Origin: Candidatus Avelusimicrobium excrementipullorum
Lineage (GTDB): Bacteria > Elusimicrobiota > Elusimicrobia > Elusimicrobiales > Elusimicrobiaceae
Assembly: GCA_019120455.1 (NCBI GenBank)
Contig: DWVB01000002.1
Span: forward strand, 1-37,631
Direction: 5' to 3'
Length of the DNA stretch: 37,631 nt
The notes below the pieces were generated by a model, which was not told the origin of the DNA, did no database searches, and saw only the letters and a program-made list of their open reading frames with translations. Below, piece by piece: positions 9,210 to 16,764 of the stretch (its first letter is position 1; each line of letters opens with the position of its first letter). The translations under genes and the position numbers were made by a program.

Positions 9210-10162
9210 AGCTCTCCTCCAAGCACTTGCTGAAAATAGGCAATCGTCTTATCCAAGCCTTCGTCCAAAGCGATTTTCGGCTCCCAGCCCAGTTTCTCTT
9301 TAGCCAGCGTAATATCGGGCCGGCGCTGGGTGGGGTCATCTTTGGGCAGAGGTTTATACACAATATTGCCTTTACCTCCCAGTTTTTTAATGATGATATG
9401 GGCCAGTTCGCGGATGGTAAATTCCCCGGGGTTTCCCGTATTTACGGGTCCCGTAAACCCTTTGGGGGAATTCATCATGCGCACCATGGCTTCTATCAAA
9501 TCGTCCACATAACAAAAAGAACGGGTTTGGCTGCCGTCCCCGTACACGGTCATGTCTTGGCCCTGCAGGGCCTGGCAAATCATATTGCTGACTACGCGGC
9601 CGTCGTCCGGATTCATTTTGGGGCCGTAGGTGTTAAAAATGCGTATGACTTTGATATCGGCGCCTTTTTCACGGTAATAGTCAAAAAACAAACTTTCGGC
9701 GCAGCGTTTCCCCTCGTCATAACAGGCGCGTATTCCGTCGGGATTGACGTTGCCGCGGTAGCTTTCGGGCTGCGGATGCACCAGCGGTTCGCCGTATACT
9801 TCCGAGGTGGAAGCCTGCAAAATGGTGGCATGGTGCTTCAGTGCCAGCTCCAGCATATTAATCGCACCGAAGACGCAGGTTTTGGTGGTATAAATGGCGG
9901 CTTTGCCTTGATAATGCACGGGAGAGGCAGGGCAGGCCAGGTTATAAATCTGGTCCACCGGTTCCGACACATCCAGCGGACGAATAATATCATGCTCAAT
10001 AAATGAAAAAAGCGGGTTATCTGCTACTTCTTTGACATTAGCCAAACGACCCGTATAGTTATTGTCCACGCACAGCACGCGGTTCCCTTCCCGCACCAGA
10101 CGAATGCACAAATTGGACCCCAAAAACCCCGTGCCGCCGGTCACTAAAATCGTCTTGCCCAT
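9206..10162 (-). CDS. uxs: UDP-glucuronate decarboxylase (UDP-xylose synthase)
   Basis: An extended SDR enzyme of 318 residues. NAD-binding GGTGFLG is at 9-15, and the [12 protein letters not shown] segment is typical of the UXS clade. TSEVYGEP and YDEGKR (Tyr148/Lys152) form the catalytic site, and [20 protein letters not shown] is again UXS-like. It decarboxylates UDP-GlcA to UDP-xylose. The ATG at 10162 has GGAG five bases upstream; a GTG at 10168 is in frame but has no properly spaced ribosome site. It is the first gene of the leftward operon, about 95 bases after the predicted transcription start. Confidence 0.93.
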   Translation of the reverse strand: MGKTILVTGGTGFLGSNLCIRLVREGNRVLCVDNNYTGRLANVKEVADNPLFSFIEHDIIRPLDVSEPVDQIYNLACPASPVHYQGKAAIYTTKTCVFGAINMLELALKHHATILQASTSEVYGEPLVHPQPESYRGNVNPDGIRACYDEGKRCAESLFFDYYREKGADIKVIRIFNTYGPKMNPDDGRVVSNMICQALQGQDMTVYGDGSQTRSFCYVDDLIEAMVRMMNSPKGFTGPVNTGNPGEFTIRELAHIIIKKLGGKGNIVYKPLPKDDPTQRRPDITLAKEKLGWEPKIALDEGLDKTIAYFQQVLGGEL

Positions 10163-10202
10163 ATACACTCCGCAAAATATGATTAAGCATATAGAAAAAT
10201 AT

Positions 10203-10219
10203 GCGGCAGCGCATGCCGC
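10203..10219 (-). other. Hairpin in the leader of the glycan operon
   Basis: GCGGCA pairs with TGCCGC around a five-base loop. It lies in the untranslated leader between the promoter at 10264-10292 and the uxs start. There is no T-run, so it is not a terminator; it may shape mRNA stability. Confidence 0.4.
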
Positions 10220-10263
10220 CGCACTATAAATCTATATACAATGGATTATTTACCTATAGAATA

Positions 10264-10292
10264 AGTATAGAAAATACACGCCAAAGCGTCAA
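10264..10292 (-). promoter_or_regulatory. Strong sigma70-type promoter of the glycan operon
   Basis: Read on the minus strand, TTGACG is followed by exactly 17 bases and then TATACT. Both boxes match the vegetative consensus at five of six positions. The predicted start lies near 10257, giving a leader of about 95 bases before uxs. Confidence 0.85.
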
Positions 10293-10327
10293 CCGGACAG
10301 CGGCCTGCCGATCTGCCGGATAATCAC

Positions 10328-10365
10328 TTTCCCGGCTGGCCTAAAAGCCGTATAAAATATATAAT
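10328..10365 (+). promoter_or_regulatory. Candidate promoter of the autotransporter gene
   Basis: Two overlapping -10-like boxes, TATAAA (10351-10356) and TATAAT (10360-10365), stand before the gene. Neither has a good -35 at 17 bases (TTTCCC and TGGCCT), so initiation may need an activator. Upstream lies a direct repeat CTGCCG at 10305-10310 and 10313-10318, between this promoter and the divergent one; it could be an operator, which is speculation. Confidence 0.4.
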
Positions 10366-10388
10366 GCAAGACAGAAAAAGGAGGGTGC

Positions 10389-13379
10389 ATGAAGATACGG
10401 ACTATACTGATTTGCGGGTGCCTGCTGGCCGCATCTGCGGCGCAAGCCCAGGACGCGGTTGGGCAACGTACGGAATTTATCAATCAAACCGTAGACGGCC
10501 GGACGGAAGTGGTGGGCGGACACGGGGAAGAGAAGGCCATTGGAAATACGTTAATTGTTTCCGGCAGTACCATACAAAAAAATAACAGCCCGCTGCACAA
10601 TGCCGTGGCCATAGGCGGCTGGGCCAATACGAACGCGGCCAATGAAAACCGCGTAGAAGTGACCGGCTCCACCATAGACCGCAGTATATACGGCGGCTAT
10701 ACCTCTTACGGCGTGCAGGCCAATAACAATACTGTCAGCATATCCGGCTCCTCTATCAGTCCGAACTCTCCTTTGCATCAGGATACCACCCTGACCGACT
10801 ATCAGGTAATACACCGAGTGGACGAACAAACCCAGGAAGACATTTACGAACTGTCTTCTGTGACGGTAGATTCGGCGCAAATCGCCGGAGAGATGCCTTC
10901 CGACCCTCTGCTGGAAGAGTCCAATTATAATATCTACGGCGGCGCGGTAGGCCAGGGAGAGGCCGCCTACAACCGCGTGGAAATTACGGATTCGGGCACG
11001 GATACGCCCATAGGCAACAATGTTATCGGCGGCTACAGTCCGTACCTGTCGGAGACCTATTTACACGACAACACGGTGGAAATTACCGGCTCCCGTATCA
11101 GCGGGCTGGTAGCCGGCGCGGCAGGACTGGGCGCCAGCTGGGATATTACCGTACGCCAGCCGCTGCGCAATGACAATAATTCCGTTATTTTGCGCAATTC
11201 CCAGGCCAATGACGTTATCGGCGCATACGGCGGTATCAGCACGGACGGCAATTCCGTACTGCTTTCCGGATCCGAGGCCAACAACGTCTACGGCGTCTCT
11301 TTCGGACAAAATATTTTTTATTCCAACGGGCAGCCGCAGGAAATAGAAAACACCGCCCGCAACAATATCGTAACCCTACAGGACAATTCCACCGCAACCG
11401 GCAATGTATACGGGGCGCAAAGCCACAGCGTGCAGGCATCGGGCAACCGCGCACTTATTACGGATTCCAAGGCACAGGGCAATATTTTCGGTGCGCATAT
11501 TTCCAACGCGCTCGTACAACAGGATCAAAACACCGTCGGTTGGAATACCGTACAGGCCTTGGCGCAAAACAACGGCGTTATTTTGCAAAACGCCGAAGCG
11601 GGCGGCAGTTCCTCCGCCATAGCCGGAGCGCTGAATTTCAGCGGCGCGGCTAATAACAATACCGTGCAAATCACCGCATCTACCGTTACCGCCTCCGTGT
11701 TGGCCGGCGGCTGGGCCGAACATGAACGCCAAATCCTGACAGACCGCGGCCAGCAGGAATTTGCCATCGGGTTTCAGGCGGACGGCAACGGCGTCACCGC
11801 CCACAACAGCACTTTGACGGCAGATACATACGGCGGGCTGGTCACGCGGAAAGACGCGAAAAACCCCGATACGGCAGAAGATAACACCCTCTCTTCCGCC
11901 TCCTCCAACTATGTGGAACTGTATACTTCCGCCGTCACCGGCAGCGTTTACGGCGGTGCCGCCCGCGGCAATTACACGCAGGCAAACGGCAACCGCGTAT
12001 GGCTTTCCGACACCAATGTATCGGGCAGCGTATACGGAGGGCTGGCGGAAGGCACGGACTCCGTTTCCTCCAACAATGAAGTGATTTTACATAATACTGC
12101 CGTCGGCGGGGACGTATACGGCTCCTCGGCCGCGCAGGGCAGCGGGAACACCGTTACGCTGTCGGGCAAAACCACGGTATCCGGCACCGTATACGGCGGC
12201 GCGGGTACGGACAATCAGCTGACGCTGCTGGACTTTCAAAGCAGCGAAGCCTTAAAACTGGCTAATTTTGACCGCCCTTATTTAATCGTCGGAGCAGACA
12301 CGTCCGTCACGTTTGCCCAGGATGTAAAAGAAGCGCATGTGGTTATACAGGGCATAGAAGACGTGGACGGACACGTACTGGCCCGCACGCCGGACGCCAA
12401 TTCTTCCTTTATTCTGCACTCGGAGGATTCCGGCGTTTATACCTATTCGCTGACCCCGCAGGCGGAAGCAAGCGGGCTGACAGCCTGGCTGCTCTCGGGC
12501 GGATTTTCACAGCAGCGTGCGCACGGATACGCCCAAACCGGCCTGATTGCGCTGGCGCTGGCCAATGCGGGGGACGGCTTGTTAGACGGCGTCATCAACC
12601 AGGCGGCGCAAAGCGGACAGGAAACGGGCACCTTTTTAAAAACAGGGTATGAACACCTCAAACACGATACGGGCAGCGGTTTTACCCTGCGCGCCACCAC
12701 CGCGCTGGCCGGACTGTACGGCCAACATGATGCGCTGACGGGCGGCCTGTATGCGCGGTATGCCTACGGTTCCTATACGGCTTATCCGGTCCGCGCGGAC
12801 AGTTACGCCGCTTCCTGGGCCGGCGGAGCCTTCGGCGCATGGGACGCCACGGAAAATTTGCGCCTGCTGGCCGATGCGCGCCTCGGCTGGCAGAAAACCA
12901 GCTACGGCGGCTCTTCCGAAACGGGCGCCACGTTTGATTATGAGGGCGCCTTTACTTCCATGCAGGCAGGCGCGGTATACGCGTTGGACAGACAACTGAC
13001 GGCGGGAGCCAAACTGCGCTGGACACATATACAGGGCGACAGTATGCGGAACAATCTGGGAGAGTCAATCTACATCAGCGGTTCCGACAGCCTGCTGGGC
13101 ACGCTGGGGCTGACGTATACGCCGCAGGGTTTATCGCTGGGATATTTTACGCCGCTGGCCAAGGCCGAACTGCTCCATGAGTTTAACGGACGCGGCGTCA
13201 GCCGCGTGGAAGGGCATCGGCTGGACGCGCTGTCCCTGCGCGGCACTTCCGCGCGCGGCACGCTGGGGCTGGCCTATCACAATGCTGCGCGGGGGGTCAG
13301 CGCCATGCTGTCCGCTTTTGCCCAGGGAGGTCAGGCGGACGGCTGGGGCGCCAAATTAAACGCCGCACTGCGTTTTTAA
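10389..13379 (+). CDS. Autotransporter (type Va secretion) with repeat-built passenger
   Basis: A 996-residue outer-membrane protein. Residues 1-20 are a signal peptide (Lys/Arg start, hydrophobic core, AQA cleavage site). Residues about 35-620 are a low-complexity passenger made of about a dozen degenerate units of the form N-x-V-x-[IL]-x-x-S, then V/I-Y-G-G, matching a right-handed beta-helix. Residues about 730-996 form the beta-barrel, rich in alternating aromatic strands (GGLYARYAYGS, LLADARLGWQ) and ending in the terminal phenylalanine of outer-membrane proteins (AALRF). The ribosome site AGGAGGG precedes the ATG. It probably acts as a surface adhesin or shield; no protease or lipase motif was seen. 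It diverges from the glycan operon and is followed by a terminator. Confidence 0.9.
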   Translation: MKIRTILICGCLLAASAAQAQDAVGQRTEFINQTVDGRTEVVGGHGEEKAIGNTLIVSGSTIQKNNSPLHNAVAIGGWANTNAANENRVEVTGSTIDRSIYGGYTSYGVQANNNTVSISGSSISPNSPLHQDTTLTDYQVIHRVDEQTQEDIYELSSVTVDSAQIAGEMPSDPLLEESNYNIYGGAVGQGEAAYNRVEITDSGTDTPIGNNVIGGYSPYLSETYLHDNTVEITGSRISGLVAGAAGLGASWDITVRQPLRNDNNSVILRNSQANDVIGAYGGISTDGNSVLLSGSEANNVYGVSFGQNIFYSNGQPQEIENTARNNIVTLQDNSTATGNVYGAQSHSVQASGNRALITDSKAQGNIFGAHISNALVQQDQNTVGWNTVQALAQNNGVILQNAEAGGSSSAIAGALNFSGAANNNTVQITASTVTASVLAGGWAEHERQILTDRGQQEFAIGFQADGNGVTAHNSTLTADTYGGLVTRKDAKNPDTAEDNTLSSASSNYVELYTSAVTGSVYGGAARGNYTQANGNRVWLSDTNVSGSVYGGLAEGTDSVSSNNEVILHNTAVGGDVYGSSAAQGSGNTVTLSGKTTVSGTVYGGAGTDNQLTLLDFQSSEALKLANFDRPYLIVGADTSVTFAQDVKEAHVVIQGIEDVDGHVLARTPDANSSFILHSEDSGVYTYSLTPQAEASGLTAWLLSGGFSQQRAHGYAQTGLIALALANAGDGLLDGVINQAAQSGQETGTFLKTGYEHLKHDTGSGFTLRATTALAGLYGQHDALTGGLYARYAYGSYTAYPVRADSYAASWAGGAFGAWDATENLRLLADARLGWQKTSYGGSSETGATFDYEGAFTSMQAGAVYALDRQLTAGAKLRWTHIQGDSMRNNLGESIYISGSDSLLGTLGLTYTPQGLSLGYFTPLAKAELLHEFNGRGVSRVEGHRLDALSLRGTSARGTLGLAYHNAARGVSAMLSAFAQGGQADGWGAKLNAALRF
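10500..12230 (+). repeat. Degenerate VYGG-type repeats in the autotransporter passenger
   Basis: Units end in variants of S/G-V-Y-G-G: SIYGGYTSYG, NIYGGAVGQG, NVIGGYSPY, NVYGVSFG, NVYGAQSHS, NIFGAHIS, DTYGGLVTR, SVYGGAARG, SVYGGLAEG, DVYGSSAAQ and TVYGGAGTD. Each is followed by a stretch containing N-x-V and an S/T-rich turn. The units are 25-60 residues apart, and the last four are the most regular (about 11940-12200). The pattern is clear in protein but weak in DNA, so the repeats are old. Confidence 0.75.
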
Positions 13380-13397
13380 GATGTTGCTTCACACATC

Positions 13398-13430
13398 AAA
13401 ACGGCCCGCTTTTCAGCGGGCCGTTTTTTA
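13398..13430. terminator. Bidirectional terminator (autotransporter / GT8)
   Basis: ACGGCCCGCT pairs with AGCGGGCCGT around TTTC, flanked by AAA and T6. It separates the convergent autotransporter and GT8 genes. Confidence 0.92.
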
Positions 13431-13432
13431 AA

Positions 13433-14401
13433 TCACGCACGCAGTTTGCGCCGCACATACTTATACGGCCAAACCAACAAATATTTTAAAAACCGCGCGG
13501 GATGCATTTGCGGGTCCGGCGAGCGTTCAAAAAAATCAAACCGCTGCAAACGGTGTTTCTTAATAAATTTCAGCCACGCGTGTTCTTTGTCCGTATGCGG
13601 CCGTCCGCCCATATCCAGGTATTGGCGGTAATAATGCTGCCAGCGGGCATTGTATGTATACGTCCAAAAGCGCACGCCGCCGCCGGCGCAGTGATAAATC
13701 AGCACGTCCCGGCGGTCTTTGTCCAAATATTTGGGGTTGGAGGGCAGGCAGTTGCAAATGTCCGGCAGCACTTCTATAGGCACCTTAAATTCCTGCAGCA
13801 TGACATTGACCACCCCTTGGTCGGGGCAGACCAAATTTTCCAGCCACTGGGCCGTTTTGTTATAGCACCACATGCGCAGTTCTTTGCGGTGCGGGATACC
13901 GTCGGTATACAGCGTGACGCCGGCATTATAGCAGGGCACGGTCATATCATACTGCGGCAGCGGTTTGACAAAATTTTTGGTAATCAGCGTCAGCCCCTTT
14001 TGCGTGTCTTTGCACATAGCCACACCGCCTTTGGAGCCGAAATTGTCAAAAATATAGGACAAATCGCCGTTAATCATCACGTCCACGTCAATATAAAGCA
14101 CTTTGGCGTATGTATCCAGCAGGTCAAAAATTTCATAACGCGCAAAAGTAAGCTGCGTAAAGTGCTTAAAATTGATATTTTCAAAATCTGTTTCCACGGC
14201 AAATTTGTAATCGTGGATTTTGCAGGGCAAAATCCGGTTGACGAAGGCTTTGTCCTGCTCGCTGAACCCCTGCTGGTACAGCAGCACGTCCGTATTTTCC
14301 AACAGTTTGGCATTATGTTCTTTTAAACTCAAAAGCGCCACGCACAGCGTGAATAAAAAGCGTTCGTTGCAGGAGAAAAAAATGGCATTTTTCTTGGGCA
14401 T
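13433..14401 (-). CDS. Glycosyltransferase family 8
   Basis: A 322-residue GT-A glycosyltransferase. The start AIFFSCNERFLFTLCVALLSL is the family 8 beta-strand and helix, and the metal-binding DxD is Asp105-Val-Asp107 in VLYIDVDVMING. CYNAGVTLY and the late YHCAGGGVRFW (histidine and glycines contacting the nucleotide) complete the picture. Family 8 transfers glucose or galactose from UDP-sugars to LPS core and related acceptors in the cytoplasm. The ATG is preceded by AGAGGA. It is a single gene divergent from the GT9 gene, so both may serve the same core-type glycan. Confidence 0.88.
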   Translation of the reverse strand: MPKKNAIFFSCNERFLFTLCVALLSLKEHNAKLLENTDVLLYQQGFSEQDKAFVNRILPCKIHDYKFAVETDFENINFKHFTQLTFARYEIFDLLDTYAKVLYIDVDVMINGDLSYIFDNFGSKGGVAMCKDTQKGLTLITKNFVKPLPQYDMTVPCYNAGVTLYTDGIPHRKELRMWCYNKTAQWLENLVCPDQGVVNVMLQEFKVPIEVLPDICNCLPSNPKYLDKDRRDVLIYHCAGGGVRFWTYTYNARWQHYYRQYLDMGGRPHTDKEHAWLKFIKKHRLQRFDFFERSPDPQMHPARFLKYLLVWPYKYVRRKLRA

Positions 14402-14424
14402 ATGCGTCCTCTCTTACGGGCAAT

Positions 14425-14453
14425 ATGATACAATTGTAGCATAAAATCCCCAA
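14425..14453 (-). promoter_or_regulatory. Candidate promoter of the GT8 gene
   Basis: On the minus strand, TTGGGG, a 17-base spacer and TATCAT lie 24 bases upstream of the GT8 start. The -10 matches five of six positions. The divergent GT9 gene must be transcribed from the same 67-base gap, where I see only a poor match (TTACGG, 17 bases, TAGCAT). Confidence 0.5.
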
Positions 14454-14468
14454 AGTACCGGTAAACCC

Positions 14469-15701
14469 ATGAATTTAAAAGACAATCAGCTGGACTTGGC
14501 TCTCCTGCAGTTAAACGAGCTGGCCGCCCTGTACGGCAAGAACAGCGCCGTTGTACGCGCGGCCCAGGCTTTTGACCGGAAAAGACGGTCTTTAAAAAAG
14601 AATGCCAAACTATTTTTCCGGCGTCTGTTTAAAACACCCGCGCCCAAACCGGAGGGTAAATTAAAAATCCTGGTGCATGTACGCGGCGGCATCGGGGACG
14701 TATGTATGACACGGCCGCTGATAAAACGCTTGCGGGAATCTTTCCCCGCCGCGCTGATTTATTTTTGCTATGACAGCCGGACTACCGTGGACACCGTGTT
14801 CCCCGACGGGCTGACAGACGGCTTTGTACCGCGCGGCTATGATCCGAAGGAATATGACCTGGTGATAGCCGGCTGCCATGCGTTTAATTTTGATTATTAT
14901 GACTTACCGCGCCTGCAGTATTTGGCACCCCAATGGATGCCCTCTTTCCAAAAAGCATTGGCTTTGCAGCAAAAACTGCAAATCGTCATTAACAATACCC
15001 CGCATTTAGACGGCCTGTGGGCCAAAATCAGCATGGCCTACGGTTCGGCCCGCGTGGCCAATACGGGGCTGACCACAGGATTCCCCATCACCCAAAATGA
15101 ACGCGCACCGCTGAAGCTGGACCCGCAAAAACTGCACCAGACACTGGACAAATTTGGTTTAAGCGGCAAAAAATACATTACTATTCATGACGGCACCAAC
15201 ACCAATACCGACTTGCACGGCCGCCAGGCCACACGCTGCTGGCCGCGGGTGCACTGGGAAAGGTTTGGACAGCTTTTTAAACAAAAATTCCCCGATATTT
15301 TGCTGGTACAGCTGGGAGCGGGTAACAGCGCCTCTTTCGGTTTTGCCGATATCTGTCTGGTGGGCAAAACCGCCGTGCCGGATTTGCCGTATATTTTGCA
15401 GGGCGCCCTGTTGCATATAGACGGCGAAAGCGGCATGGTGCACCTGGCCCATTTGCTCCAAACACGCAGTATTGTAATGTTTGGGCCTTCTCCGCTGGAA
15501 TACCTGGCCTATGACGGCAACATAAACCTGCGCGCAGGCGGATGCCGCAACTGCATGTGCATATATGCGGACTGGATGAGCCGCTGCCCGCTCTTTGACA
15601 CCAACCGCTGCCTGCACGCCATTAAGCCGGAAAAGGTGCTGGAAGAAACGGAAAAACTGCTGGCCGCGCCGCAGGCGGATTTTTCCTCGGATAAAAAATA
15701 A
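14469..15701 (+). CDS. Glycosyltransferase family 9 (heptosyltransferase-like)
   Basis: A 410-residue GT-B enzyme. After an N-terminal basic helical extension (residues 1-64), the family 9 signature appears: ILVHVRGGIGDVCMTRPLIKRL. The C-terminal half has the nucleotide-sugar site, with LGAGNSASF and the IDGESGMVHLAHLL helix, then a cysteine-rich tail with the C-x-x-C-x-C pattern and two later cysteines, as in many family 9 members. Family 9 adds heptose or other sugars to lipid A core or similar acceptors at the inner face of the membrane. The usual Shine-Dalgarno is not evident before the ATG. The donor is unknown; no heptose pathway genes are in the window. Confidence 0.85.
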   Translation: MNLKDNQLDLALLQLNELAALYGKNSAVVRAAQAFDRKRRSLKKNAKLFFRRLFKTPAPKPEGKLKILVHVRGGIGDVCMTRPLIKRLRESFPAALIYFCYDSRTTVDTVFPDGLTDGFVPRGYDPKEYDLVIAGCHAFNFDYYDLPRLQYLAPQWMPSFQKALALQQKLQIVINNTPHLDGLWAKISMAYGSARVANTGLTTGFPITQNERAPLKLDPQKLHQTLDKFGLSGKKYITIHDGTNTNTDLHGRQATRCWPRVHWERFGQLFKQKFPDILLVQLGAGNSASFGFADICLVGKTAVPDLPYILQGALLHIDGESGMVHLAHLLQTRSIVMFGPSPLEYLAYDGNINLRAGGCRNCMCIYADWMSRCPLFDTNRCLHAIKPEKVLEETEKLLAAPQADFSSDKK

Positions 15702-15709
15702 TAAAACGC

Positions 15710-15738
15710 TTCACAAAAAAATAAAAAATTGCTATACT
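15710..15738 (+). promoter_or_regulatory. Promoter of tRNA-Ala
   Basis: TTCACA (five of six matches to TTGACA), a 17-base spacer and TATACT lie just before the tRNA. The predicted start is about 6 bases upstream of its first base. The box begins eight bases after the GT9 stop. Confidence 0.85.
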
Positions 15739-15750
15739 ATATACATAGAA

Positions 15751-15826
15751 GGGCCCGTAGCTCAGCTGGGAGAGCGCCTGCATGGCATGCAGGAGGTCGC
15801 AAGTTCGATCCTTGTCGGGTCCACCA
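15751..15826 (+). tRNA. tRNA-Ala (anticodon GGC)
   Basis: A complete 76-base cloverleaf. The acceptor stem GGGCCCG/CGGGTCC contains the G3-U70 wobble pair that marks alanine tRNAs. The D arm is GCTC...GAGC, the anticodon stem CCTGC/GCAGG encloses loop ATGGCAT with anticodon GGC, and the T loop is TTCGATC. The discriminator is A and the CCA end is encoded. It decodes GCC and GCU. Confidence 0.97.
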
Positions 15827-15830
15827 TTTT

Positions 15831-15854
15831 AAACCCCGCGAAAGCGGGGTTTTT
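15831..15854 (+). terminator. Terminator of tRNA-Ala
   Basis: AAACCCCGC pairs with GCGGGGTTT around a GAAA tetraloop, followed by more T residues. It begins four bases after the tRNA CCA end. Confidence 0.92.
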
Positions 15855-15954
15855 TATGTCCTTCAGGGGCCCTAACGTACCGCTGCCTTTGGCAGAAGGC
15901 GGCCTTTGCTTTCCAGTTTATAATTAAATTTGGCTTCGGAGAAATCTTTTTCTC

Positions 15955-15992
15955 TAAAAAAGGCGGATAAAGAGAGGTCCTCTTTATCCGCC
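15955..15992 (-). terminator. Terminator of the smc-metallophosphoesterase operon
   Basis: A perfect 13-base-pair stem, GGCGGATAAAGAG with its complement, encloses a five-base loop. On the minus strand it is followed directly by a T6 run, so it ends leftward transcription 28 bases after the metallophosphoesterase stop. Confidence 0.9.
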
Positions 15993-16020
15993 GCTCAGAA
16001 ATCCCGCCAACGATATTCTT

Positions 16021-16764
16021 TTACATTCCCCAGGCCAAACTGTCCACCAGAAATCCGGGCAGACCCGCCGCGCGCATTTTTTCCTGCGTCGGCCCGAAAT
16101 CGTACTTCTGGCGCAAAAAGCGGAAGGTGTTTCTCTCCGTGTTCCACAGGCCAAAAGACGCCCGCGCGTCATTGTCGCGCGGTTTGCCTACGGAGCCGGG
16201 ATTAATGACATAACGGCAAGAGGGCTGCAGCGGCACTTCTTCTTCCTCACGCACCACATGGGCATGGCAGGCTGCGGCGTCCCCTTCCATATAAAAAGAC
16301 AAATGGGTGTGCCCCACAAAAAGCATCTGCCCCGTCCACAGGGGGTACGCCGTGCGGTATTGCCGGCAGCTGGCAAAATATTCTTTTACCGGATCCATGG
16401 GACTGCCGTGCACCACGGTAAAATCTTCCCCGTGCGCCACTTCCGGCAGGAAAGAAACAAAACGCGTGTCTCTGTGCCCCAACTGTTGGGCGGTCCAGTC
16501 CAAGGATTTTAACGCTTCAAAATTAAAATATTCACGCAGTTCGGGATGGGTAAAAATGGCGTCATGATTGCCCAGCACACCCGTTACCAGACCGTCGGCC
16601 TGCATATTGCGGTATTTTTGTATGCATTTTTCCGGATCCGGCCCGTAACCGATCAGGTCCCCGCAGAAGATATATTTCTGCGCCCCTTCGTCTTTCATGC
16701 GCTGCAGGGCGGCGTAAAACGCCTCCAGATTGCCGTGGATATCCGAAAATACGCCGTATATCAT
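16021..16764 (-). CDS. Calcineurin-like metallophosphoesterase (YfcE/MJ0936-type)
   Basis: A 247-residue soluble enzyme. All metal-binding motifs are present: Asp8-x-His10 in SDIHGN, Gly35-Asp36 in CGDLIGYGPDP, Gly65-Asn-His-Asp68, VVHGSP and VGHTHLSF. The GYGPDPEKCI form is typical of a widespread subfamily of unknown natural substrate that hydrolyses phosphodiesters in vitro. The VINPGSVGKPRDNDARASF segment is also typical. The start overlaps the smc stop by one base (TGATG), so both are on one mRNA. No clear link with chromosome segregation follows from that. Confidence 0.88.
   Translation of the reverse strand: MIYGVFSDIHGNLEAFYAALQRMKDEGAQKYIFCGDLIGYGPDPEKCIQKYRNMQADGLVTGVLGNHDAIFTHPELREYFNFEALKSLDWTAQQLGHRDTRFVSFLPEVAHGEDFTVVHGSPMDPVKEYFASCRQYRTAYPLWTGQMLFVGHTHLSFYMEGDAAACHAHVVREEEEVPLQPSCRYVINPGSVGKPRDNDARASFGLWNTERNTFRFLRQKYDFGPTQEKMRAAGLPGFLVDSLAWGM

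Noticed and set aside
9227-10006. A 259-codon open frame antisense to uxs
   Set aside because: Uxs has all its catalytic motifs in its own frame; the antisense product is unlike any known protein and has no ribosome site.
15751-15854. tRNA-Ala as an integration site for a mobile element
   Set aside because: No integrase, no repeat of the tRNA 3' end and no change in gene content nearby.
15930-16205. A 91-codon frame after tRNA-Ala
   Set aside because: It runs through the minus-strand terminator and antisense to the metallophosphoesterase.
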